Shown here in pieces: positions 16,549 through 24,346 of a stretch of 37,914 nt of DNA; positions within the stretch are counted from its first letter, which is position 1, and each line of letters starts with the position of its first letter. Source of the DNA: Bacillota bacterium (GTDB lineage Bacteria; Bacillota_I; Bacilli_A; RFN20; CAG-826); assembly GCA_030537155.1 (NCBI GenBank), contig JAUNOH010000012.1, forward strand, positions 1 to 37,914, written 5' to 3'. The notes below the pieces were generated by a model that worked only from the letters and a program-made list of their open reading frames with translations, did no database searches and was not told where the DNA came from. The translations under genes and the position numbers were made by a program.

Positions 16549-18093
16549 TTATTCCGCCGAAGTGGGCTCCTCGGCGTCTTGTTTCTCTTTGAGCAATTGG
16601 TTGGCGAGGATGCCTAGGATCATACTGACGGCGGTCGAGGTGACGCTTATCTGGGCGTCCCCGACGGCGAAGCTGATGGCCAAGCCCCCGATGCCGCTGA
16701 CTAGAATCAGGGAGGCGATGAAGATATTCCGCGTCTTCCCGAAGTCGATCCTCTCTGAGATAAGCATCTTCACGCCGCTGGAGGCGATGAAGCCATATAG
16801 CAAGAGGGAGACCCCGCCGGTCACGCAGGTCGGGATCGTCTGGATAAGGGCCATCAAAGGCGAGAGGAATCCGAGGGCGATGGTGACGAGGCAGGCCAGG
16901 ATTATGACCTTGACCGAGGCGATCTTGGTGACCCCGACGACCGCCACATTCTCGCCGTAGGTCGTATTCGCCGCCCCGCAGAGGAAGCCGCTTAAGGCCG
17001 TGGCGATGCCGTCTCCCGCCAAAGTCCTGGCTAATCCCGGGTCCTCGAGGAGGTCGCGGCGTAAGATGCCGGAGAGGTTTTTATGGTCGCCGATATGCTC
17101 GCAGATTGTGACCAAGCTGACCGGTCCAAATAGCAGGAGGATGCTCCATAGATGGGAAGGCGTCAGGGAGACGCTGGCCTGGAAATTCTCCGGCAAGAAT
17201 AAGAAGCTCGGGAGATTGATGAAGGAGGAGACCCCGATTTCCGAGAAGTTATCGACAAGCGGGGAGAAATCGACGATGTGGAAATAGGAATTGCCGCATC
17301 CGTAATATCCGATGAGGGTCAAGACGGCGGCCAAAAGGTAACCGCCCAGCATCCCGAGGACAAAGGGTATCAGGGCGATGCCCTTTTTCCCATAATGGGC
17401 GCACACCGCCGTAACCGCCATGGCGAAGAGTCCACAGAGGATAGCCAAGAGGTTATAGCTATCGCCAGAGCCGCTGGCAGCCTCGAGGTTGGCGATGGCC
17501 GAGGATGATAAGCCCAAGCCGATGACCATGATGACCGGCCCGATGACGATGGTCGGGAGCAATCTCTCTAACCATCCGACCCCGACGAAGCGGATCAAAA
17601 TGGCGACGATCACATAAATCAATCCGACGACGCTCATCCCGATAGGCAAAGCCCAGAGGTTGGCGAAGTAGCCGACGACGAGGCTGCCCTCGGTGGCGAT
17701 GGCTAAGCCTGTTGAGGTGGCCATCACCGGCTCCGCCCCCAATAGCAAAGCCGAGCTCATCGGGGCGATGTAGGCAAAGCTAGAGGCCAAAAAGACCGGG
17801 CTTTTCATCTTGGTGAGGAAGATATAGAAGAGGGTGCCGACGCCGGCGGCCACCAGAGTCGGGGCGATCATCGTATCGGCCAAGGCCTGGCCGTTCGCAT
17901 TGACGTAGCTGACTATTTCCCCGGCATTCGCATAGCCCTCGGGCACGCTTATCGAGGCGGCGAATACGAGCAGGGGGACGCTGATGCAGGCGACGAACAT
18001 CGCCAACACGTGTTGAAGGGAGAGGACGAGCCAATCCCGGATCCTCTTGGGCGACTCGTCGACGTCGAGGATCATCGTCTTTTCTTCATTCAT
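16549..18093 (-). CDS. Uracil permease (NCS2/UraA type)
   Basis: 514 residues from the ATG at 18093, chosen over an upstream ATG at 18117 because an intrinsic terminator fills 18115-18136 and AGGAAAAAGAAAG precedes 18093. About 14 membrane helices. UraA substrate-site motifs are present: the transport helix region TICEHIGDHKNLSG (about residue 330), the GAANTTYGENVAVVG block, and SSFAYIAPM in the first half. Expected to be an H+:uracil symporter. The 5' leader has two successive terminators, pointing to transcription attenuation, although a recognisable PyrR-binding loop was not found. Divergent from the purine permease gene. Confidence 0.92.
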   Translation of the reverse strand: MNEEKTMILDVDESPKRIRDWLVLSLQHVLAMFVACISVPLLVFAASISVPEGYANAGEIVSYVNANGQALADTMIAPTLVAAGVGTLFYIFLTKMKSPVFLASSFAYIAPMSSALLLGAEPVMATSTGLAIATEGSLVVGYFANLWALPIGMSVVGLIYVIVAILIRFVGVGWLERLLPTIVIGPVIMVIGLGLSSSAIANLEAASGSGDSYNLLAILCGLFAMAVTAVCAHYGKKGIALIPFVLGMLGGYLLAAVLTLIGYYGCGNSYFHIVDFSPLVDNFSEIGVSSFINLPSFLFLPENFQASVSLTPSHLWSILLLFGPVSLVTICEHIGDHKNLSGILRRDLLEDPGLARTLAGDGIATALSGFLCGAANTTYGENVAVVGVTKIASVKVIILACLVTIALGFLSPLMALIQTIPTCVTGGVSLLLYGFIASSGVKMLISERIDFGKTRNIFIASLILVSGIGGLAISFAVGDAQISVTSTAVSMILGILANQLLKEKQDAEEPTSAE

Positions 18094-18280
18094 CTTTCTT
18101 TTTCCTTTCCTGGGCAAGAAAAAAGGGGCCTAAGCCCCAAATGCGACGCCGGATTGGCACTTGGCCAAAAGAAGAAAAAAATCCCCCTTGGAATTGGGGA
18201 TTCTCATCTTCTCGCTCCGGAGTTCCATCTTTCTTCTCCGGGATTTCACTCTAAGCCAGGAACCGATTTGTGGCAAGTAA
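18094..18280 (-). promoter_or_regulatory. Uracil permease leader with promoter and two attenuator-type terminators
   Basis: On the minus strand TTGCCA - 17 bp - TAGAGT lies at about 18247-18275. Its transcript would carry a CCGGAG / CTCCGG hairpin (about 18216-18241), then a first terminator (AATCCCC / GGGGGATT plus seven T, 18174-18203), a TTGGC/GCCAA hairpin, and a second terminator (GGGGCTTAGGCCCC plus six T, 18115-18134) just before the ribosome-binding site. Two terminators ahead of a start codon imply regulated read-through. Confidence 0.6.
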
Positions 18281-18379
18281 AGAAATCAGTTTTTCTCGGT
18301 TTCCGCAAAAGTTTATTTTTATTATTGTAACAACCACAGGCACCGCATTTAAACCAAAATAGGCAATTTCGCCAATGGG

Positions 18380-18402
18380 GCCGCTTTCAGGGTGGCTTTT
18401 TT
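18380..18402 (+). terminator. Hairpin plus T-run upstream of purine permease
   Basis: GCCGC / GTGGC stem with a 7-nt loop followed by TTTTTT. It precedes the -10 of the permease. It either insulates that promoter or belongs to a longer leader transcript. Confidence 0.45.
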
Positions 18403-18413
18403 CGATTTGCCCA

Positions 18414-18521
18414 TATAATCCCGTAGTCAAAGGGACACTTTACCCGATTTGGCAAAAACACCGGTCGCTTGGGTTTTTGTCTGTCGGGTCTTCCTTTGGC
18501 AGGCTCTTCATAACAAGGAGG
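18414..18521 (+). promoter_or_regulatory. Purine permease promoter and SD-sequestering leader
   Basis: Perfect TATAAT at 18414-18419. The predicted about 100-nt leader folds as an outer stem ACCCGA (18442-18447) / TCGGGT (18484-18489) enclosing a second stem CAAAAAC (18453-18459) / GTTTTTG (18473-18479). Next to it, CTTCCTT (18490-18496) is complementary to the ribosome-binding site AAGGAGG (18515-18521). The layout suggests control of translation. It is not a canonical guanine aptamer. Confidence 0.5.
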
Positions 18522-18526
18522 CATTT

Positions 18527-20071
18527 ATGTCAGAGGAAGCAGTCTACGAAAACCACATCCCCGGAGACGGGCAATGGTCGCCCAAAAACGGATTCACCCG
18601 CTTTTTGGACCGCTATTTCCACATCTCCGAGCGCGGATCCAACATCCTGCGCGAACTTCTAGGCGGGTTGATCACCTTCCTGGCCATGTTCTACATCCTG
18701 CCGCTCAACTCCAACATGCTCTCGAGCTGGGCCGGCGTCGTCACCGGGGATACCTCGAACGTCAAGATCGTTGAGGGCGTCTACTACATCCTCATCTAGG
18801 GCGATAACTGGGCCACCATCGACCAGGTGCGGGCCGCCGTCTTCGCCGCCACCGCCATCTCGGCCGCCGTCACCACCCTCCTAATGGGCTTATTCGGGCA
18901 CCTTCCGGTCGGCTTAGCCAGCGCCTTAGGCCCGAACTCGTTGATCGCCTATACGGTCTGCCTCGTCATGGGCTTCAACTTCGCCCAGTCGATGGCCATC
19001 GTCTTGGTCGACGGCATCATCTTCCTGATAATCTCGCTCACGCCTTTAAGGGCCTGGGTTATTAGGAGCATCCCCAAATCGCTTAAATTCGCCATCTCGG
19101 CCGGCATCGGCTTCTTCATTGCCTTCATCGGCTTGAATAACATGGGCGTCATCGTGGCCGGAAGCGCCTCGACCACCCCGGTGGCCATGGGCGACTTCAC
19201 CTCGTTAACCGTCTTATTGGGCCTATTGGGCGTCATCATCGTCTTGGTCATCTCCTCGATTCCCCAGAAGAGCAAATTCGGCTTCTGGATCAGCAAGTTC
19301 GCCATCATCATCTCCCTGGTCTTCATGGGTGTTTTATGCGCCAGCTTAGGGACCGCCGGGGTCGGCGATGTCGAGACCACCTTCTACGATTCCTCCTACC
19401 ACATCAGTGAGATCGGAAACATCTCCAAGCTCTGGGGCGCCTGCTTCTTTGGCTTTGACGCCTTCGCCTCGCCCTTAGCCATCGCCTTGGCCTTCTCGCT
19501 GTTATTCGTCGACTTCTTCGATACCGCCGGCACCTTAGTCGGCGTCGAGGCCGGAGCTGATCTATTGGACGAAAATGGCCTCTCCAAGGTCGATGATCGT
19601 CCGGCCATGGTCGTCGATGCCGTCGGCACCTGCTTCGGCGCCATCTGCGGCACGACCACCGTCTCCAGCTTCGTCGAATCCACCACCGGCGTGGCCGCCG
19701 GGGCCAGGACGGGTTTGGCCAGCGTCGTCACCGGCTTATTGTTCGCCCTCTCCTTGGCCATCTACCCCTGCCTGGCCATGTTCTCCTCGAACGCGGTCAC
19801 CGGACTTGCCCTCGTCTACGTCGGCATCTGCATGTTCAAGAGTTTGGAGAAGCTCGAATGGCATGACTTCACCGCCTTGGGCAGTGGCTTCATCACCATC
19901 TTGGCCATGACTCTCTCCTACTCGATCAGCGACGGCATCGCCTTCGGCTTCATCACCTACACCGTCATGACCCTGGCCAGCGGCAAATTCAAGAAATCCG
20001 ACATCACGGTCGCCTGCTGCTCCTTGGCCTTCGTCGCCATCTACATCGTCAACTTCGCCTTCATCGAATAG
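18527..20071 (+). pseudogene. AzgA-type purine permease gene interrupted by an in-frame TAG
   Basis: The frame opens at ATG 18527 behind AAGGAGG and runs 90 codons to TAG at 18797-18799. The same frame then continues without another stop to 20071 (515 codons in all). Both halves belong to one NCS2/AzgA-like guanine/hypoxanthine permease: GGLITFLAMFYILPLNSNML before the TAG (first helix and substrate motif), and GLASALGPNSLIAYTV, DFFDTAGTLVGV and GTTTVSSFVESTTGVAAG after it. A CAG-to-TAG change (Gln91) would explain it. No Shine-Dalgarno precedes the GTG at 18827, so a separate second protein is unlikely. Reading frame and codon usage after the TAG look intact, so the lesion is recent, recoded, or a sequencing error. 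The gene's own natural stop is also TAG. Confidence 0.85.
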
Positions 20072-20085
20072 GGCTATACAAAAGG

Positions 20086-20119
20086 AAAGGGGCCGCCGCC
20101 GGGCGACCCCTTTTTTTGT
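20086..20119 (+). terminator. Terminator after purine permease
   Basis: GGGG...CCCC GC-rich hairpin followed by seven T residues. It separates the converging permease and lipoprotein genes. Confidence 0.8.
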
Positions 20120-20124
20120 TGGTG

Positions 20125-21873
20125 TTAGGCGGCGATCCCAACGATTTCGTAACGGCCGTAGCTCCCGTTTTTGGAGTCGCGGACGTAGACGTAGTAATCC
20201 TGGGTGGTGCCGACATGTTCGGAGAGCCAACTGAGCTGGCTTCCGTTGGTCGAATATAGCGTCAGATAAGAACTGCCATCCGCATCGTAGAGCCGGTAGT
20301 TGGTGTAGTAGGTTGTGGAATTTTGCTGGACGTAGCCGTTGATCTTATAGATCTTGCCGATGTCCGAGATGGCGAAGTTCGAATAGAGGTTGGCACAAGT
20401 ATTGGTGCCGCTGACGATGGAGGTGTCCCATTCGTGGACTAAGCCATCGTGGGAGAGCAATTCGGCGCTGGCCAACCTGTTATAGCCATCATAGGCGCCA
20501 TCGATCTGGAAGTCGCGGGTGACGGTGCCCTTGAAGACCATCAATTCGCCTTCTTTGTAGTCGGAAATCTCCAAGGACTGATAATAGACGGCCAGGATGC
20601 CGGTGGAGTCGACTAGGTAGACGCCGGAGTAGTTGGTGGTGAACTTGATGTAGATGCCGGAGACGTAGACCTCGCTCCCCTCCTCGGCGGCTAAGGCCTC
20701 GGCGATGGTGATGGTCTCATATTCCGGGGCTTTGGCGACGGTGATGGAGACCTTGCGGGTATAGGTGACCTCCTTATAAAGCAGGGAGATGGTGACCTCA
20801 AAAGTTTCTTCACTCGCGGAATCGATGGAGAGGTAGGTCCCGACTTCATCCTCGAGGATGAGGCTATTGGAGCTGGAGGAGGAATAGCTGACCGAGGATT
20901 CGGCAAGCAGTTTGCTATCCTGCTTCAATAGATCGACCCTGACGGATTCGCTATAGCTATCGAGGAATTGGTCCTCGAGCCTATCGAGGGCAAAGCCGGC
21001 GATATCGGCGTCGGAGGGAGTCACGACATCCCCGATGGAGATGGGGACGATCCTCCAGGCCTCGTCGCGGGGACGCATCGAATGAACGGCGATGATGACC
21101 TCGTGGGAGGTGTTGTCGTATTCATCGAGGTAGGAATAATCGGCGCCCGAGGTCTTCGAATAGCAATAGATCGACTGATCCATCGAAAGGTCGTAGAAAT
21201 AGTAATTGGTGTAACCGGTGCTGGCGGCCTTGACGATGGTGGCGGGCACCCGGAAGAGGCGGGAGGTCAAATCCTCATCCCGGAAATCGGTCTCGCTCAA
21301 AGTCTTGATGCGGCTATCGGTGATGGCGCCTTCGGGGATTTCGCTGACGCCGGAATCCAAGACGCTTATTTCGGAGGAAGCCACCAACTGGAGGGCCCCA
21401 TAATAGCCGATCTCGCTTCCGACCGCGGCGTCGGTGTTGCTCTGATAATGGTCGCGGGTGCCGGTGATGGAGACGGTGTTGCCGATCGCGATGCTCTCAA
21501 TCGAATAATCACCCGGGTAGACCAAGATGGAGCCGGTGGAATCGCAGACGTAGAAGCATTCGGGGCCATCATAGCCATAGGTGAACTGGGCCACGACGCC
21601 TTTGACTGAGAATGAATCCTCGTCCTGGCCGGAGTAGACGTCGCTGATCGAGGAATACTCCACCGGGGCCTCGCTGGATGAGGAGGAGGAGGCGCTGGAG
21701 GCGGCTGAAGAAGATGACTCGGAGGAGGAGGAACTCTCCGGGGTGGAGCTATTGGAAGATGAGGCGGGTTCCGAGGAGGAAGAGGCCAAGGAAGATGAGG
21801 AAGCCCCCTGGCAGGAGCTTATGAGGAAGAGGCAACTTAGTAAACCGAATGTAAGGTAGGCAGATTTTTTCAT
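20125..21873 (-). CDS. Surface lipoprotein with Ser-rich linker and three OB-fold-like repeats
   Basis: 582 residues. A lipoprotein signal peptide ends in the lipobox LISSC (Cys21). A linker at about residues 24-72 is almost entirely Ser with Ala, Glu and Pro, a surface-exposed spacer. Three similar beta-rich blocks follow: about 80-190 (SVKGVVAQF...GNTVSITGT), 395-480 (EVYVSGIYIKF...VFKGTVT) and 490-582 (KIYKINGYVQQN). They resemble the OB-fold domains found in extracellular nucleases and surface proteins. No catalytic domain is visible, so binding is more likely than hydrolysis. Ribosome-binding site AAAGGATC. Not named. Confidence 0.75.
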   Translation of the reverse strand: MKKSAYLTFGLLSCLFLISSCQGASSSSLASSSSEPASSSNSSTPESSSSSESSSSAASSASSSSSSEAPVEYSSISDVYSGQDEDSFSVKGVVAQFTYGYDGPECFYVCDSTGSILVYPGDYSIESIAIGNTVSITGTRDHYQSNTDAAVGSEIGYYGALQLVASSEISVLDSGVSEIPEGAITDSRIKTLSETDFRDEDLTSRLFRVPATIVKAASTGYTNYYFYDLSMDQSIYCYSKTSGADYSYLDEYDNTSHEVIIAVHSMRPRDEAWRIVPISIGDVVTPSDADIAGFALDRLEDQFLDSYSESVRVDLLKQDSKLLAESSVSYSSSSSNSLILEDEVGTYLSIDSASEETFEVTISLLYKEVTYTRKVSITVAKAPEYETITIAEALAAEEGSEVYVSGIYIKFTTNYSGVYLVDSTGILAVYYQSLEISDYKEGELMVFKGTVTRDFQIDGAYDGYNRLASAELLSHDGLVHEWDTSIVSGTNTCANLYSNFAISDIGKIYKINGYVQQNSTTYYTNYRLYDADGSSYLTLYSTNGSQLSWLSEHVGTTQDYYVYVRDSKNGSYGRYEIVGIAA

Positions 21874-22009
21874 TTGATGATCCTTTCAGTAAACGACTTT
21901 TCAAACGACGGCATCGGCTTTTTTACAGCATCGCTTCCTCCTTTCGCTTCTTTTTCCAACCATTCTAATACGGTATGTGCGCGGGCGGATGTTAAAAGTG
22001 CGAAAAAAA

Positions 22010-22034
22010 GCCCCCATGGGCAATGGGGGCGCTT
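22010..22034 (-). terminator. Terminator of rex
   Basis: GCCCCCAT / ATGGGGGC hairpin then seven T residues on the minus strand. Confidence 0.85.
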
Positions 22035-22038
22035 TCAA

Positions 22039-22680
22039 TCAGTCGATATCGGCGGTAGTTGCCTTGCCTAGCTTATGGGCCAAGACGGCCAAGGAGGAGG
22101 CCAAGTTAACGTTTTCGATGGCGATGTGCGGGGGCACGATCAGGGACACCGGGGCGAAGTTCCAGATGCCGCGGATCCCGCTTTCGATGGCTATATCCAC
22201 CACCCTTTGGGCCACTTCGGCCGGGACAGTGATGATGGCCAACTGGATCGAGAGGCTATCGACGACATCCTTGAGGTTTTTGATGTCGTATATCTCCTTA
22301 CCCCCGACGGTGCTTCCGACCTTCGAGGGGTCGCTATCCATGCCGGCCACGATCTCCAAGCCCATGTCGGAGAAGGCCGGGAAGTTCAGCAATGCCTCAC
22401 CCAAATGACCCGTTCCAATGACGATGGCCGAGGCCACGTTTCGATAACCTAGGAATGTCTCGAGGTCGACGATCAATTGCTGGACGCTCCTCCCGCATTT
22501 GGGCTTGCCGGGGGAATCGGAGATGGCCTGGAGGTCTTTCCTGACCTGCTCTTGGCTATAGCCAAAGCGATCGGCGATCTTCGGGGAGGAAATCGTCTCG
22601 ATCCCGCTCTCCTCGAGCTCCTTGAAATACTTAAGATAGAGAGGATACCTCTCGAGTTGGTTTTTCGAAAACTTATCCAT
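22039..22680 (-). CDS. rex: Redox-sensing repressor Rex
   Basis: 213 residues, standard for Rex. The N-terminal winged helix contains SSPKIADRFGYSQEQVRKDL (31-50), matching the VRKDL signature of the recognition helix. The Rossmann domain has the NAD(H) motif GTGHLG (89-94) and the conserved GIRGIWNFAPVSL. Rex senses the NADH/NAD+ ratio and represses fermentation and respiration genes when NADH is low. A strong ribosome-binding site (AAGGGG) precedes the ATG. A palindrome at 22726-22743 in its promoter region may be its operator. Divergent from the 22844-23293 gene. Confidence 0.95.
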   Translation of the reverse strand: MDKFSKNQLERYPLYLKYFKELEESGIETISSPKIADRFGYSQEQVRKDLQAISDSPGKPKCGRSVQQLIVDLETFLGYRNVASAIVIGTGHLGEALLNFPAFSDMGLEIVAGMDSDPSKVGSTVGGKEIYDIKNLKDVVDSLSIQLAIITVPAEVAQRVVDIAIESGIRGIWNFAPVSLIVPPHIAIENVNLASSLAVLAHKLGKATTADID

Positions 22681-22725
22681 ATCGGTTTCCCCTTATCGGT
22701 TAATCAGTATCGATATGATAACATC

Positions 22726-22743
22726 TTTGAAAAGGCTTTCAAA
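22726..22743. promoter_or_regulatory. Perfect palindrome, possible Rex operator
   Basis: TTTGAAAAGGCTTTCAAA: 7-bp arms around a 4-bp centre, 46 bp upstream of the rex ATG. The half-site spacing is that of Rex operators, but the arms differ from the classical TTGTGAA at three positions. Confidence 0.4.
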
Positions 22744-22843
22744 TGCTTCGCTGAAAATGCTTGAAAACCGTCACATATCGTCGATTAGACATTGGAATCA
22801 GATTTGACTATACAGCCGGAATTAATACAGTTAAGATAATGAC

Positions 22844-23293
22844 GTGAAAAACGAGAAAACCTACAAAAAGGTCGCGTTAATCGGGGTTATTGCCTACATC
22901 GTCATGGCCGTAGTCCTATTGGCCCTGATGTATAGCCATAGCCTCATCGGCGATCCCGTCCAGATTTTCTTTGGGACCGGGATGGACCTTAGCATTTTGG
23001 CCTTCATCCTCATCGGGGTGGTCCAGATAGTCTTAATCTGCCTCGGGGCGAGGGTGTTGCCCGCCTTGGTATCGACTGGCAAAGTCATATTCTGCATCCT
23101 GCTGATATTGGCCTTATCCCGTTATACCTTCTCAAACGCCTGGGCCAGTAGCGGTTCCGGCGAAGGGATAGCCAGCAACCACCTCGTCTTTTATGTGAGC
23201 TATATATTCGCCGCCCTACTGCTTCTTTCCTACATCTATGACGTCGGAACCACCATCAGGTTCCGCCGTAGCTTATCCGAAGGCAGGGATTAA
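22844..23293 (+). CDS. Four-helix membrane protein, GTG start
   Basis: 149 residues with four hydrophobic segments (about 8-30, 45-68, 75-95 and 110-135). Family not recognised. The GTG at 22844 has no Shine-Dalgarno. TTGACT - 16 bp - TACAGT (22804-22831), or GATAAT at 22835-22840, would start transcription within a few nucleotides of the GTG, hence a leaderless or near-leaderless mRNA. It shares its promoter region with the divergent rex gene, so redox regulation is possible but unproven. Confidence 0.65.
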   Translation: MKNEKTYKKVALIGVIAYIVMAVVLLALMYSHSLIGDPVQIFFGTGMDLSILAFILIGVVQIVLICLGARVLPALVSTGKVIFCILLILALSRYTFSNAWASSGSGEGIASNHLVFYVSYIFAALLLLSYIYDVGTTIRFRRSLSEGRD

Positions 23294-23295
23294 CA

Positions 23296-23316
23296 AAACC
23301 CGATCATAAATCGGGC
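23296..23316 (-). terminator. Terminator of 23353-24192 lipoprotein gene
   Basis: CCCGATTTATGATCGGG followed by TTTTGTT on the minus strand, in the gap between converging genes. Confidence 0.65.
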
Positions 23317-23352
23317 AGTTATTGTCTCCACCGCTTTTTTGCCGCGCGGGCA

Positions 23353-24192
23353 TCAGCTGAAATAGTTGTTGTATTTGACGTAGGCCTTAGAGAAAGCAAG
23401 CGAGGAATCGACCCTCACGATGTAGGAACGGTATTTGAAATCCCAGTAGGTATCGGTATCCCTTTTGACGTCGATATCGATTGATAGATAAAAGGAATCG
23501 TCGAGGAGATAGCATCCGTTGATTTTGGAGAATTCCTCATAGCAGTTATCGTAGCCGAACTGGAAATAGACCAAGGTATATTTGGAGAAATATTCCTCGT
23601 TGGGATCGAAGCCGGGCAAATAACTTCTGACGAGGCCACCTATGAAGGAGGAGTGTTCCTCGTATTTGGCCATGCTGTCGACGATGAGGTTTCCGTCTTG
23701 GAGGTCGTCATCGTAAATGGAAAGGGGATTCCGGTAGGTCATCCTCTCATACGACACGGATAAATCGGAGATGCTGAAGGAGACGCTGGCGGGGCTATCC
23801 TTTATCGAGATGGTGAAATCGCCGGTGACATCCTTGGTGTATATGGCGAATTCGAAATCCATGAAGCGGAAATCGCATGCGCTGTGGTCATAGTGGCCGA
23901 ATTCGATGCTGATGGCCTCTTCGTCATAGACGAATTCTAATAGCGAGGCCTGCAGGGTTATATCGGATTCCACAATTAGATAATACGAGGATGAGACGTT
24001 GAGCTTATTGACCTGATGGTCACTCCAGGTGGCGAGCTCATAATCGCTTATCCGGATGGAGAGATTGGCGTTGGACACCTGATGGGAATCTTCTTCCGAG
24101 GTGGACGCACTTATAAAATCGGAGGAGGTCCCACCGCAAGAGCATAGGAAAAGAGTTATCAGCGTGATGGGTAGCAACGATCTAGCCTTCAT
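23353..24192 (-). CDS. Lipoprotein of unknown function
   Basis: 279 residues. The signal peptide ends at the lipobox LFLCSC (Cys19 region) followed by GGTSSD, so it should be anchored on the outer face of the membrane. The rest alternates short beta-strand-like segments with many Tyr, Asp and Ser; no known motif is visible. A strong GGAGGGGAG ribosome-binding site precedes the ATG. A bidirectional terminator separates it from the S41-like gene upstream, so it is a separate unit. Confidence 0.7.
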   Translation of the reverse strand: MKARSLLPITLITLFLCSCGGTSSDFISASTSEEDSHQVSNANLSIRISDYELATWSDHQVNKLNVSSSYYLIVESDITLQASLLEFVYDEEAISIEFGHYDHSACDFRFMDFEFAIYTKDVTGDFTISIKDSPASVSFSISDLSVSYERMTYRNPLSIYDDDLQDGNLIVDSMAKYEEHSSFIGGLVRSYLPGFDPNEEYFSKYTLVYFQFGYDNCYEEFSKINGCYLLDDSFYLSIDIDVKRDTDTYWDFKYRSYIVRVDSSLAFSKAYVKYNNYFS

Positions 24193-24303
24193 ATCTCCCC
24201 TCCACGAATCCGGCGACCTCTTTCTATGGATTACTCAAAATACTCTAGCATGGCCATCGCTCCGCTTAATATCCCGGGAGTGTTAAGAAAATCCGGCACG
24301 AAA

Positions 24304-24334
24304 AAAGGTGAGCCTTTTGGACTCACCTGTTTTT
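24304..24334. terminator. Bidirectional terminator
   Basis: GGTGAG / CTCACC hairpin flanked by A6 on the left and T6 on the right. It ends the S41-like gene on the minus strand. Confidence 0.85.
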
Positions 24335-24346
24335 TAACGTCTAATC

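Noticed and set aside
18330-18526. Guanine (purine) riboswitch before the purine permease
   Set aside because: The TATAAT and later hairpins superficially fit, but the conserved aptamer junction and loop-loop sequences are absent.
18797-18799. Genome-wide reassignment of TAG to an amino acid
   Set aside because: Several genes here end cleanly in TAG, including this gene itself, followed by terminators or convergent genes.
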